This document shows, piece after piece, positions 39,056 to 49,432 of a stretch of DNA of 64,000 nt; positions within the stretch are counted from its first letter, which is position 1, and each line of letters begins with the position of its first letter. The notes beneath the pieces are model-generated. The model did no database searches, had not been told where the DNA came from, and saw only the letters and a list, made by a program, of their open reading frames with translations. The translations under genes and the position numbers were made by a program. The stretch is taken from positions 307,421-371,420 of the forward strand of contig JAGWON010000001.1 of assembly GCA_028871055.1 (NCBI GenBank), in the 5' to 3' direction. Source of the DNA: Alphaproteobacteria bacterium. Lineage in GTDB: Bacteria; Pseudomonadota; Alphaproteobacteria; ATCC43930; CGMCC-115725.

Positions 39056-41908
39056 ATGACTTTCCAGCGCATCGAAGAACTGGCTCGACACTGGCAGGAG
39101 TTAGAAATTTTTCCCGCCTTGGAACGTGCGTTGGACGGGATCGGATTTACCGATCAGTACGTCCAGACTATGATTTCCCCCGGGGCACACCCCGACGCCC
39201 CCAATAAATCGAAAGTCATTAAGGACAACGTCTGGGGCATGATTGAATTGGATCAGTCATGCTTACGGTTGCTCGACTGCCCGATTCTCCAGCGCATGCG
39301 GACGATCAAGCAGCTCGGATTTTCATACCTCACATACCCATCAGCCGAGCATTCGCGTTTCGTGCATAGCCTTGGAATGTTTTGTGTGGTCTCGCGCTTC
39401 CTTGAGACAATAGCACGGCTACCAATATCCGAGGAACGTCCCGGCGCGCCATTTCATGAATGGCCTGTCGTTCCCAAAACGCGGCGGTTGCTCCAGCATG
39501 CTGCAATTCTGCATGACGTAGGCCACCTGCCATTTTCGCATGTTGTTGAAGGAATTATAGAGGCGGACCCAGATCTGTTTCGTTGCGGCCGAATCTCGAT
39601 AGAAGAATTTACCTTTGTAGCCGAACGGTGTCTCCACAAGGATCTCCACCTCGCCGAGTGTCTATCAGTGGCGATCATAATCTCCCCGCGATTCGTCCGG
39701 TATTATGAAGGATGGGTGAATCAAGGAGGCGACGTAGGTTCGCATTTTAGAATTGCTGCCATGGTCGCCGGTTTGCCTCCGGAGGAGGGATTGCAGGGCC
39801 TGTCGGGAATGATTTCTGGCCCGTCCATCGATGCCGATAAAATCGACTATATCAATCGCGACGCATTAGCCTGTGGCATCCCAGTAGGTGTTGATGTCGC
39901 CCGACTTTTTCTAAGGTCGGCCTTTTTGAAGGTCAAAAGAGAAGAGATACAGCGATTAACTGATGCGATTAATCCGCCACCCATAGACCAAGTCATCTTC
40001 GTTGTGAATGCGTCAGGACTCGATAGCATCGAAGAAATTGGCCAAGCGCGTACTACGCTGTACCACCGGGTGTACCTGCATCAAACGACCCGGAACGCCG
40101 AACGTCTCTTGGCTCTTGCGATACATCTTTCGGCAAGCGCCGCCGGGTCAGCATCTGCGCGATTTGACGCGCGTGATGCGCTTCACTTGTGGCAGCAGGA
40201 CGATGTCGGACTGCTGAAAGCACTTATCGCGGCTGACGATCAAAGTGTGAAGCGTCTTGCCACACAGGTGTATGACAGACGCTTACCAAAACGAGCCGCT
40301 ACCTTCGGGCGTAATTACGCGCGCATGTCGGTGCCGGTCGCAGAAATATTTCCGAAGATGTCGCCAGAAGCGCGCAAAAACCTGGCAAAACAGATTGTAG
40401 GAACAGGTCTCGATAAGCTTAGGTCGAAACAGCTGTTTGGAGAAAAACAACGCGAGCTTGAAAAAGAGATTCACTCCGAGGCGGCGCTTATCGCAGAGAA
40501 AATTCGCAATGCGGGTGAGAGTTCTCCCGGTGATTATCCCGAAATAGTTACGATATTGCCGATGCCAAATCTGGAGCCAAACCGCAGTGATTGCATCGTA
40601 TTAGAAAACGAGCGCCTGAGCTCTACGGCAGCAAGCAGCACGTCGGATGAGCAACTAGAAGCCGCCGACATTGCAAAATCGACCGGCTACGTGATGACGA
40701 CGGAGGCTTGGCGTGAAATTGTGTTCGTCGCGACGCGATCAATTTTGTACCGGCACCAGCTACCACTTTCGGAAATTGCGATGGAGCCTTACGCCGGAAG
40801 TCCATCAATTACAGTCAAGTCACACGGTCACATTCTTTTGGATGTTGAAGGCGTAGCTCGCCGCGTGGGCATTAAAGTGGAAAAAATCCGAAGTGTGATA
40901 AGGGCCGCAGGTGAGACTGGTTATTTTGACCAATATCCGAGGCTCGCTGAGGTCGATATAGGCGCTCAACAACTTCTTGCAGCGGCTATTCGATTACGAG
41001 ATTTCAATGGCCAGGGTAATTGGTCCGTTACAGCGGAAAGTTTGCGGGCGTTCGTTGCGCAAGTTCCGCCCAGGTTTCGCCAAGCCGTTTTTCAGTTAAT
41101 CGAATCGTTCAGCATCCTGGATCGAACAACTCTTGTGTCATCGATTTTGTCAGTCGCTAAAGCGCTACCGAGACCCCAAGCAAGGCGCTTTGTTGTTGGA
41201 ATGTCGCCAGACAGCGGATCAGAGGTGCGAATCAAGTTAGAGCACGAGCTTCGGGACTCATTACAACAGGAGGGGTGGGCCTTCAAAAAGACGATCCGAG
41301 ATGTTCTGGACATTGCCAATGGAAATGACGAGCTAATCCTCTGCGACGATAACGTCGCGTCGGGGAACCAGGCCTTGTGCCAATTCATGGCTTGGCTTGA
41401 TGTCCCTCAAAAAAACTGGACAGAAGAGCAAAAGCGCGAACAGGGTATTGAACGCTCGGCTCTATCCCCGCGAGACCAAGCTCTTCTAAAAGTGCTCCCG
41501 ATTAGAATCTTAACGGCGCTTGGAACTCCTCGGGCGAAAGACTTCCTCGCTGAAAATCTCTCGAAACTCGGCCTCACTAGGTTCGCTGGTCTAAGTTACG
41601 CACGCGAGTTGGTTCTGGATGCAAAGGACTTGGGGTCGGCAGAGGAATTCCTACGAGACGTCGGGCAAAATTTACTCGCGTACGTTCGATACGGGCAAAA
41701 CGAATTCGCCAGGCTTTCACCTGGACAGAAATCAGAATGCGAAAATGATTCGCTCGGTTACTCAGGGCAACGTGCACTGGTCTGCACAACGACAAACGTG
41801 CCGACAGGCACGGTAACTGCTTTCTGGTGCCCCGGCATGTACAAAGGCGAGCCATGGGTACCGCTTCTGATTAGGCGGGGCTACTTGAAAAATTTGGTGC
41901 TAGCCTAA
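39056..41908 (+). CDS. HD-domain (SAMHD1-like) - PRTase-CE-like fusion, candidate defence effector
   Basis: The 950-residue protein has a SAMHD1/dGTPase-like HD domain at about 55-420. The metal ligands are visible as His104 (SRFVHSLG), His153-Asp154 (ILHDVGHLPFSH) and Asp261 in DADKIDYINRD. The charged middle part (about 420-560) is probably helical linker. The C-terminal third fits the PRTase-CE fold of bacterial conflict systems: motif ILCDDNVASGNQ at 762-772 and the closing NVPTGTVTAFW with WVPLLIRRGY. Expected activity is hydrolysis of (d)NTPs, gated or extended by the phosphoribosyltransferase-like part. There is no membrane segment. Composition is AT-richer than its neighbours. Confidence 0.8.
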   Translation: MTFQRIEELARHWQELEIFPALERALDGIGFTDQYVQTMISPGAHPDAPNKSKVIKDNVWGMIELDQSCLRLLDCPILQRMRTIKQLGFSYLTYPSAEHSRFVHSLGMFCVVSRFLETIARLPISEERPGAPFHEWPVVPKTRRLLQHAAILHDVGHLPFSHVVEGIIEADPDLFRCGRISIEEFTFVAERCLHKDLHLAECLSVAIIISPRFVRYYEGWVNQGGDVGSHFRIAAMVAGLPPEEGLQGLSGMISGPSIDADKIDYINRDALACGIPVGVDVARLFLRSAFLKVKREEIQRLTDAINPPPIDQVIFVVNASGLDSIEEIGQARTTLYHRVYLHQTTRNAERLLALAIHLSASAAGSASARFDARDALHLWQQDDVGLLKALIAADDQSVKRLATQVYDRRLPKRAATFGRNYARMSVPVAEIFPKMSPEARKNLAKQIVGTGLDKLRSKQLFGEKQRELEKEIHSEAALIAEKIRNAGESSPGDYPEIVTILPMPNLEPNRSDCIVLENERLSSTAASSTSDEQLEAADIAKSTGYVMTTEAWREIVFVATRSILYRHQLPLSEIAMEPYAGSPSITVKSHGHILLDVEGVARRVGIKVEKIRSVIRAAGETGYFDQYPRLAEVDIGAQQLLAAAIRLRDFNGQGNWSVTAESLRAFVAQVPPRFRQAVFQLIESFSILDRTTLVSSILSVAKALPRPQARRFVVGMSPDSGSEVRIKLEHELRDSLQQEGWAFKKTIRDVLDIANGNDELILCDDNVASGNQALCQFMAWLDVPQKNWTEEQKREQGIERSALSPRDQALLKVLPIRILTALGTPRAKDFLAENLSKLGLTRFAGLSYARELVLDAKDLGSAEEFLRDVGQNLLAYVRYGQNEFARLSPGQKSECENDSLGYSGQRALVCTTTNVPTGTVTAFWCPGMYKGEPWVPLLIRRGYLKNLVLA

Positions 41909-42151
41909 CATTTTCGATTGGTTTCCTGGCCGTCCGGGTGATGGGTGCCAAATCAGCAATGCGTTGAAGCGCTTTTGTGAGCCGTAATCAGTGCAGGGTG
42001 CATCGATAAAGGAAATCCGTTCCTTTAATTCCACCGGCAAGCACAGCCCGATTTCAACCCGCCTTCTGCTTCCACAGTGCTTCCACAACACGAAATTTAG
42101 CCGGGCACGCAATGGATGTGTGCGCTAAGTATCTAGAAAATATCATTGATC

Positions 42152-43623
<1,472 letters not shown>

Positions 43624-43627
<4 letters not shown>

Positions 43628-44640
43628 GGCGTCGGCGGGCCGGACGGAGCCGGCGGCGCGCCCGCCGAAGCGGCCAGCGCCGGAGCGACTTCCTGCATCG
43701 CCGCGGCGACGGTGGCCTCGGCATCGAGGCGCCGATGCGCGGTGGCGAGCCAGGCCTGCGCGGCGTTGCGCGCGGGTGCCGGCGCCGCCTCGATCGCGCC
43801 GACCGCGCCAGCGAGATCGCCCTGGCCGAGCTCGTCGCGCGCCGTGTCGACGGCGGCAACGGTCGGATCGGCCGGCATGCCGTCGCCGCCGACGCGTCGC
43901 ACCACCACAAGGCTCGCGAGCTTCGCCCAGAAGCGTTTGGTCCAGCCGTCGTCCGCCGTCGGTGCCGGCGTGGCGCGCAGCATCGTCGGTGCGATGGTCG
44001 CGTTGAATCGCACCGCCAGTGTTGCGGTGCTCGGAATGCCGGCCGCGGCGAGCGGATCGAGTGTCAGCAGCTTCGCCGCCAGCGCGGGCGGCGCCAGCGC
44101 TTCGGCGGCCTTGAGCTCGCCGAGGAAGGGCCGCGACGTCGCCGCTGCCGCCGACAGCTGGCCGAGAGCGAGGAACAGCAGCCGTTCGGGATTGTCGCCT
44201 GACCGCGCGACGCGCGCCTGCAACGCGTCGATGCGCTCGGCATTGCCGCTCACTGCCGCTTGCAGCGCCTGCGTCGCCTGGTCGAGCCGCTTGATCGCCG
44301 CGGCGAATTGCGCGACGTCGGGCGATCCCTGGTGCACCTGCTTCTCCAGCGCGGCGAGCCGCGCATAGACCTGCGCGTCGGCGTTCTGTGCGTCACGCAC
44401 CGCCTGGAGCTCGGCTTCGACCGTGGCGAGCCGGCTCGTCAGCACCTGGTTCGCCGTGTCGTCGGCCGGCTTGCCCCACGGCAGCACGCGCGCCAGCGGC
44501 GGCGCCCAATAGGGCGAGGTGCCGGTCAGGCCGAGCGCCAGCGCCAGCGCCAGGCCGAGCCCGCCGATCACCGCGGCGCGGCGGCGCTTGCGGCGCTGCG
44601 CGTTCGGGTCCGCGGCGGCATCGATCAGCGGTTCGCTCAC
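43624..44640 (-). CDS. Mitofilin/Mic60-like inner-membrane protein
   Basis: The 338-residue protein has one membrane helix near residue 30-50 (VIGGLGLALALALGLTG) and a periplasmic coiled coil (VEAELQAVRDAQNADAQVYA, and onward to about 140). A helical C-terminal mitofilin-type domain follows. In alphaproteobacteria the Mic60 homologue sits in the haem operon between hemD and hemY, exactly as here. It shapes intracytoplasmic membranes in relatives. The start is taken as GTG at 44640, 10 bases after the hemD stop; no strong ribosome site is visible. Confidence 0.8.
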
Positions 44641-44650
44641 GGCGACGGCG

Positions 44651-45409
44651 TCATGGGTGCTCTCCCCTGCCTTCTGCACGCACGCGGCGCCGCACCCGGT
44701 CGAGCGCGGCAAGCAACGCAGCCTCATTCGGCGCCGCCGCGACCTCGATCTGGCGCCACGCCAGCGGGCCGAGCGCCGCCGCCACCGCCGGGCTTAGTAC
44801 GATCGCTGTGATCGATGTGGTCCGCTCGTCGAGCCCGGCCGCGCGCGCGAGCCTAACAAAGGTCTCGGCCGTGCGGGGAGAGAAAAAGATCGCGAAATCG
44901 ATCGCGCCGGCGCCGAGGACGCGCCGCGACTCGGCGCCGAAGCTGGATGCCGCGACCGCGTCGTAGAGCCGCACGCGCCGGGCCGCAAAGCCGGCGCGGG
45001 TCAGCGCGCCGGCGAGATCGCCGGCGACCGCGCTCGCCGCGGCGTGGACCAGTGCGCCGGCTTCGGGCCTGAGGCGCTGCGCCACCAGCGCGACAAGAGC
45101 GTGGATGTCGCCGCCGGCACTCTCGACGCGGTCGAAGCCAGCGGCGCGCGCGGCGCGCGCGGTGGCGTCGCCGACGGCGAAGGCGGGTAGATCGCGGCGC
45201 GGTGTGGCGGCGGCGAAGGCGCGCGCGCCGTTGGCGCTGGTGAATAGCAACGCCTGCGCGCCGACCAGCGCCGCGGCGAGCGCCGCATCCGCGCCGGGCA
45301 CAAGCTCGATCGCGAGCAGCGGCTCGAGCAGCGGCTCGATGCCGCGCGCGGCCAGCGCCGCAACCAGGCCGGCGGCGTCCTGGCGCGGCCGCGTCACCAG
45401 CGCTTTCAT
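44651..45409 (-). CDS. hemD: Uroporphyrinogen-III synthase
   Basis: The 252-residue enzyme closes and inverts hydroxymethylbilane to uroporphyrinogen III. The N terminus KALVTRPRQDAAGL, the hinge LLFTSANGARAFA and the C-terminal FFSPRTAETFVRLA loop are family-typical. Sequence conservation in HemD is low, so synteny with hemC adds much of the support. The ATG overlaps the hemC stop (ATGA). Confidence 0.88.
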   Translation of the reverse strand: MKALVTRPRQDAAGLVAALAARGIEPLLEPLLAIELVPGADAALAAALVGAQALLFTSANGARAFAAATPRRDLPAFAVGDATARAARAAGFDRVESAGGDIHALVALVAQRLRPEAGALVHAAASAVAGDLAGALTRAGFAARRVRLYDAVAASSFGAESRRVLGAGAIDFAIFFSPRTAETFVRLARAAGLDERTTSITAIVLSPAVAAALGPLAWRQIEVAAAPNEAALLAALDRVRRRVRAEGRGEHP

Positions 45410-46329
45410 GCGAAGAAACCGGGGCCGCCGCGCGTCTTGAGCTCGGCGCCGGCGTCGCGCCCGAGCGCTGCGGCATCGCCGGCAAGGCCATCGCGGTGCG
45501 TGCGGTGGAGCGCGCCGCCGTCGGGCCGGGCGATCGCGGCGTCGAGCGCCAGCCTCCCGCCGGCGAGCGTTGCGAGCGCGGCGATCGGCGTGCGGCACGA
45601 GCCGTCGAGCGCGGCGAGGAACGCGCGCTCGGCGGCGGCACAGGTAGCCGTCTCGGCGTGATCGAGCGGCGCCAGCAGCCGGCGCACGCGCATATCGTCC
45701 TCGCGGATCTCGACCGCGAGCACGCCTTGCGCCGGCGCCGGCAGCATCTCGTCCGGCGACAGGATCGCGGCGATGTGGCCGGCGAGGCCGAGCCGCTTCA
45801 ATCCGGCGACCGCGAGGACGGTCGCGTCGGCGTTGCCGGCTTCCAGCTTGGCGAGGCGCGTGCCGACATTGCCCCGGAGCGGCACGATCGCGAAATCGGG
45901 CCGGGCAACGAGCGCCAGCGCCTTGCGCCGCAGCGACGACGTGCCGAGCCGCGCGCCCTGCGGCAGCGCGGCAAGCGACTTCGCGCGCAGCGACAGCAGG
46001 GCGTCGCGCGGATCCTCGCGCGGCAGGCAAGCAGCAATGGCGAGGCCTTTCGGCAGCGTCGCCGTCATGTCCTTCATCGAATGGATGGCGAGGTCGATGC
46101 GGCCGGCGAGCAGCGCCTCCTCGATCTCCTTGGTGAAGAGGCCCTTGCCGCCCGCAGACGCCAGCGGACGCTCGCCGGTGCGGTCGCCGCTGGTGCGGAT
46201 AGCGACGATCTCGACTGCGCCGGGCGCGGCGAGCGCGGCTTCGGCCGCAAGGCGCCGCCGGAGCTCGTCCGCCTGCGCCAGCGCCAAGGGGCTGCCGCGG
46301 GTGCCAATGCGCAGGACGGATGGGGCCAT
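45406..46329 (-). CDS. hemC: Porphobilinogen deaminase (hydroxymethylbilane synthase)
   Basis: The 307-residue enzyme polymerises four porphobilinogen units in the cytoplasm. RIGTRGSPLALAQADE marks the N terminus, DLAIHSMKDM holds the catalytic Asp region, and the dipyrromethane-cofactor Cys lies in DGSCRTPIAAL near residue 243. Length is normal. It leads the hemC-hemD-mitofilin-hemY operon and is divergent from tsaD. Confidence 0.95.
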   Translation of the reverse strand: MAPSVLRIGTRGSPLALAQADELRRRLAAEAALAAPGAVEIVAIRTSGDRTGERPLASAGGKGLFTKEIEEALLAGRIDLAIHSMKDMTATLPKGLAIAACLPREDPRDALLSLRAKSLAALPQGARLGTSSLRRKALALVARPDFAIVPLRGNVGTRLAKLEAGNADATVLAVAGLKRLGLAGHIAAILSPDEMLPAPAQGVLAVEIREDDMRVRRLLAPLDHAETATCAAAERAFLAALDGSCRTPIAALATLAGGRLALDAAIARPDGGALHRTHRDGLAGDAAALGRDAGAELKTRGGPGFFA

Positions 46330-46398
46330 GGCCTTTCTTTAGGCGGAAGGCGACGGCAAGGGAAGCGCGGCGACCGGCGGGATACGCATTCATCGTCG

Positions 46399-46420
46399 TG
46401 CCCGGCCGAAGAGCCGGGCA
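46399..46420. repeat. Intergenic hairpin, 8-bp stem
   Basis: TGCCCGGC-CGAAGA-GCCGGGCA forms a perfect hairpin in the hemC-tsaD gap, just left of the long inverted repeat at 46441-46615. It is typical of dispersed GC-rich palindromes in such genomes. Confidence 0.5.
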
Positions 46421-46440
46421 TCCACGTCCTGGATGGGTGG

Positions 46441-46615
46441 ATGGCCGGGTCAAGCCCACGGCTGCCCGGTTGAGCGACTCAAGTGATTCAAATGACTCAG
46501 CTTGGCAGTACCGAGTCCAGAGTGCCAACGCCACGGTGCGACCCGGCACAAACGCAAGGCCTTGAGCGGAATCATGAATTCCTCAACCGGACAGCCGTGG
46601 GTCAAGCCCGGCCAT
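46441..46615. repeat. Long terminal inverted repeat element (MITE-like)
   Basis: Two 34-bp arms, 46441-46474 and 46582-46615, are inverted copies of each other with 28 matching positions. Five of the six mismatches form a block in which TCAAG in one arm is CTTGA in the other, a local inversion. The 107-base core between them has no gene and contains near-repeats of the TGACTCAA type. The element fills most of the divergent hemC-tsaD gap and looks like a miniature inverted-repeat insertion. Confidence 0.55.
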
Positions 46616-46670
46616 GACAACGCAGGAGCGGTTCGGCACGAAACGTGCGTCCCATGTTAAGGTCGTCACC

Positions 46671-47723
46671 ATGCTTGTGCTTGGCATCGAAACCAGTTGC
46701 GACGAGACCGCCGCTTCGGTGGTCGAGGACGCCGTCGCTTTCGGCCGGCGCATCCGCTCGACGCTCGTGCTGTCGCAGCTCGCCGAGCACCGGCCCTATG
46801 GCGGCGTCGTACCCGAGATCGCGGCGCGCGCCCATTTGGAGCATCTCGACGGCCTGATCGCACAGGCGCTGCGCGAGGCCGCTATCGGCTTCGGCGATCT
46901 TTCTGGCGTCGCCGCGACCGGCGGACCCGGTCTGATCGGCGGCGTCATCGTCGGCGTGATGGAGGCCAAGGCCATCGCCTATGCGCGGACGCTGCCGTTT
47001 GTCGCCGTCAATCATCTCGAAGGCCATGCTCTGTCGGTTCGGCTGGTCGAGGACGTGGCGTTTCCCTATCTGCTGCTGCTGGTCTCGGGCGGACATTGCC
47101 AGTTGCTTGCGGTCGAAGGCGTCGGCGCCTATCGCCGGCTCGGGACGACGATCGACGACGCGGCCGGCGAGTGCTTCGACAAGGGCGCGAAGCTCCTCGG
47201 CCTGGGCTATCCCGGCGGACCGGCGATCGAACGCGCCGCGCGCGGCGGCAATGCCGGGCGCTTTCCGCTGCCGCGTCCGCTTGCCGGCAAGCCGGGCTGC
47301 GATTTCTCGTTCTCGGGCCTGAAGACCGCGCTGGCCGAGACGGTGCGCCGGGCGGGCGCGCTCGACGACCGTGCGCGCGCCGATCTCGCCGCATCGCTCC
47401 AGGCGGCGATCGTCGATTGCCTGCATGACCGCACCGCGCACGCCGCCGAGCGCTTCACCGCGCGGCACGGCGGTGGCCATGCCCTGGTCGCGGCCGGCGG
47501 CGTCGCCGCGAACGCGAATCTCCGGCCGCGCCTGACGCAGCTTGCGGCCGAGCGGGGCCTGCGTTTCGTCGCACCGCCGCCGGCGCTGTGCACCGACAAC
47601 GCGGCGATGATCGCCTGGGCCGGGATCGAGCGCCTGAAGCTCGGTCTCGCCGATCCGCTCGACTTCGCACCGCGGCCGCGCTGGCCGCTCGATCCGGCCG
47701 CCGCGTCCGCGCGCGCACGTTGA
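46671..47723 (+). CDS. tsaD: tRNA N6-adenosine threonylcarbamoyltransferase TsaD
   Basis: The 350-residue enzyme transfers threonylcarbamoyl to A37 of ANN-decoding tRNAs with TsaB/TsaE. It has the ASKHA-fold N terminus [15 protein letters not shown], the metal-binding [14 protein letters not shown] and NHLEGHAL His residues, and [21 protein letters not shown]. The ATG at 46671 begins the family sequence; earlier in-frame ATGs lie in the repeat. Placement near hemC and gpsA is typical of alphaproteobacteria. Confidence 0.95.
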   Translation: MLVLGIETSCDETAASVVEDAVAFGRRIRSTLVLSQLAEHRPYGGVVPEIAARAHLEHLDGLIAQALREAAIGFGDLSGVAATGGPGLIGGVIVGVMEAKAIAYARTLPFVAVNHLEGHALSVRLVEDVAFPYLLLLVSGGHCQLLAVEGVGAYRRLGTTIDDAAGECFDKGAKLLGLGYPGGPAIERAARGGNAGRFPLPRPLAGKPGCDFSFSGLKTALAETVRRAGALDDRARADLAASLQAAIVDCLHDRTAHAAERFTARHGGGHALVAAGGVAANANLRPRLTQLAAERGLRFVAPPPALCTDNAAMIAWAGIERLKLGLADPLDFAPRPRWPLDPAAASARAR

Positions 47724-47803
47724 ACCCGGCCGGGCGTCCGCCTAGGATCGCCGACGCCGACCGGTCGCACGGACGGCCACTGCAACCTCGGGAGGGAAAA
47801 GCC

Positions 47804-48352
47804 ATGTATTTCCGTAGTTTGACCGTTGCTGCGCTCGGCCTTGCACTGCTTGCCGGCGGCGCCCAAGCGCAACCCGCCAAAGCACCCGCCGCACCGGCGA
47901 TACCCGATCTCGACGCGGTACCGCCGCAGATGCCGTTCAACGTCCCCTACGGACCGCCGGTCACTCTCGAGCAGGCCAAGCGAGTCATCGCCGGCGCCGA
48001 GGCCGAGATGAAGAAGCGCGGCTGGCCCGAGATGTGCGCTGTGGTCGATTCCGGCGCCAACCTCGTCGCTTTCGAGCGCGAAGACGGCGGCCAGCTCGCC
48101 TCGATCGCGATCGCCGAGCACAAGGCCCGGTTCGCCGCGCTCTTTCGGCGCGAAAGCCTTCTCGCCGAGAACGCCGTGCAGAAATTCCATTGGAATTACT
48201 TTATGACGCTCGACGGCGCGATCGCCTCGCGTGGCGGTATCCCGCTGGTCGAGAAGGGCAAGCTCATCGGCGCGGTCGGCTGCTCCGGCGGCACCGGTTC
48301 GCAGGACGAGGTCATCGCCAAGGCCGGCGTCGCGGCCCTCAACAAGAAGTAG
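47804..48352 (+). CDS. Secreted haem-binding GlcG/HbpS-like (DUF336) protein
   Basis: The 182-residue protein has a signal peptide (LTVAALGLALLAGGAQA), a short Pro/Ala linker and a DUF336 domain from about residue 50 (TLEQAKRVIAGAEAEMKKRG, then CAVVDSGANLVAFERED and GCSGGTGSQDEVIAKAGV). Members bind haem or cobalamin, or accompany diol and glycolate metabolism. The ATG follows GGGAGGG. Its place between haem genes and gpsA may be incidental. Confidence 0.82.
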   Translation: MYFRSLTVAALGLALLAGGAQAQPAKAPAAPAIPDLDAVPPQMPFNVPYGPPVTLEQAKRVIAGAEAEMKKRGWPEMCAVVDSGANLVAFEREDGGQLASIAIAEHKARFAALFRRESLLAENAVQKFHWNYFMTLDGAIASRGGIPLVEKGKLIGAVGCSGGTGSQDEVIAKAGVAALNKK

Positions 48353-48374
48353 CCTCGCACGCGCTTGATCGGAT

Positions 48375-48420
48375 AACGCCTTCCGTGCTTCATCGCGCAC
48401 GATGAGGCGCGGGAGGCGTT
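48375..48420 (+). promoter_or_regulatory. Hairpin enclosing the gpsA ribosome-binding site
   Basis: An outer inverted repeat (AACGCCTTCC at 48375-48384 with GGGAGGCGTT at 48411-48420, 9 of 10 paired) encloses a perfect inner hairpin TCATCG-CGCA-CGATGA (48390-48405). The right arm contains the GGGAGG ribosome-binding site of gpsA, so folding would hide it. Confidence 0.45.
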
Positions 48421-48427
48421 AGCGTTC

Positions 48428-49432
48428 ATGCAGACCTTCGGCATCATCGGCGGCGGCGCCTGGGGCACCGCGTTGGCGCAGGTCCTGCGCCGCGCCGGCC
48501 GCGACGTCGTGCTGTGGGCGCGCGAGGCCGAGGTGGTCGCCGCGATCGCCGATACCAATTCGAATCCGATGTTCCTGCCCGGCATCAAGCTCGCGGCCGG
48601 CGTCCGCGCCACGCACGATCTTGCGGTCGCGGCGCGCGCCGATGCCGTATTGCTGGCGGCACCGGCGCAGCATCTGCGCGCGATCGCCGCGCGTCTGGCG
48701 CCGCACCTGGCCAAAGACGTGCCGCTGGTGCTGTGCACCAAGGGTATCGAGGAAAAGACCGGCGCACTGATGAGCGAAGTCGCAGCGGATGCTGCACCGG
48801 ACGCCCCGCTCGCGGTGCTGTCGGGACCGACCTTCGCACGCGAGGTGGCCGAGGGAATGCCGACGGCCGTGACGCTGGCCGCCGCCAACGCGGCGCTCGG
48901 CGCCGATCTCGTCGCCGCGCTCGGCGGCCGCAGCTTCCGGCCCTATCTGTCGAGCGATCCGATCGGCGCGCAGGTCGGCGGCGCGGTCAAGAACGTGCTG
49001 GCGATCGCCTGCGGCATCGTCATGGGCAAGCGGTTCGGCGACAACGCGCGCGCCGCGCTGATTACCCGCGGCCTCGCCGAGATGGTGCGCCTCGCCGTCG
49101 CCAAGGGCGGCCGGACCGAGACGCTGATGGGGCTTTCGGGCCTGGGCGATCTGACCCTGACCTGCACCGGATTGCAGTCGCGCAACCTGTCGCTCGGCAT
49201 CGCCTTGGGCCTGGGCGAGGCGCTCGATTCCGTCCTCGCCGGGCGCCGCTCCGTCGTCGAGGGCGTGGCCTCGTCGGCGGCCTGCGTCGCGCTGGCCGAG
49301 AAGCTCGGCATCGAGATGCCCATTGCGCAGTCGGTCGATGCCATCCTGCACAAGGGTGCGTCGGTCGAGCACGAGATCGAAACGCTGCTGGCGCGGCCGT
49401 TCAAGGCCGAGCTCGCGCCGGGCGCCGCGTGA
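48428..49432 (+). CDS. gpsA: Glycerol-3-phosphate dehydrogenase [NAD(P)+]
   Basis: The 334-residue cytoplasmic enzyme reduces dihydroxyacetone phosphate to sn-glycerol 3-phosphate for phospholipid synthesis. The nucleotide motif IIGGGAWGTALAQVL opens the protein. CTKGIEEKTG, SGPTFAREVAEGMPTA, VGGAVKNVLAIACGI (catalytic Lys) and the C-terminal GLSGLGDLTLTCTG follow. Its ribosome site lies in a hairpin (48375-48420), and its stop overlaps the next ATG (TGATG). Confidence 0.95.
   Translation: MQTFGIIGGGAWGTALAQVLRRAGRDVVLWAREAEVVAAIADTNSNPMFLPGIKLAAGVRATHDLAVAARADAVLLAAPAQHLRAIAARLAPHLAKDVPLVLCTKGIEEKTGALMSEVAADAAPDAPLAVLSGPTFAREVAEGMPTAVTLAAANAALGADLVAALGGRSFRPYLSSDPIGAQVGGAVKNVLAIACGIVMGKRFGDNARAALITRGLAEMVRLAVAKGGRTETLMGLSGLGDLTLTCTGLQSRNLSLGIALGLGEALDSVLAGRRSVVEGVASSAACVALAEKLGIEMPIAQSVDAILHKGASVEHEIETLLARPFKAELAPGAA

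Noticed and set aside
41909..42151. Possible integrase remnant between the HD-PRTase gene and tRNA-Thr
   Set aside because: The minus-strand open frame there shows no tyrosine-recombinase motif; only a short repeat of GTGGAAGCA is seen.
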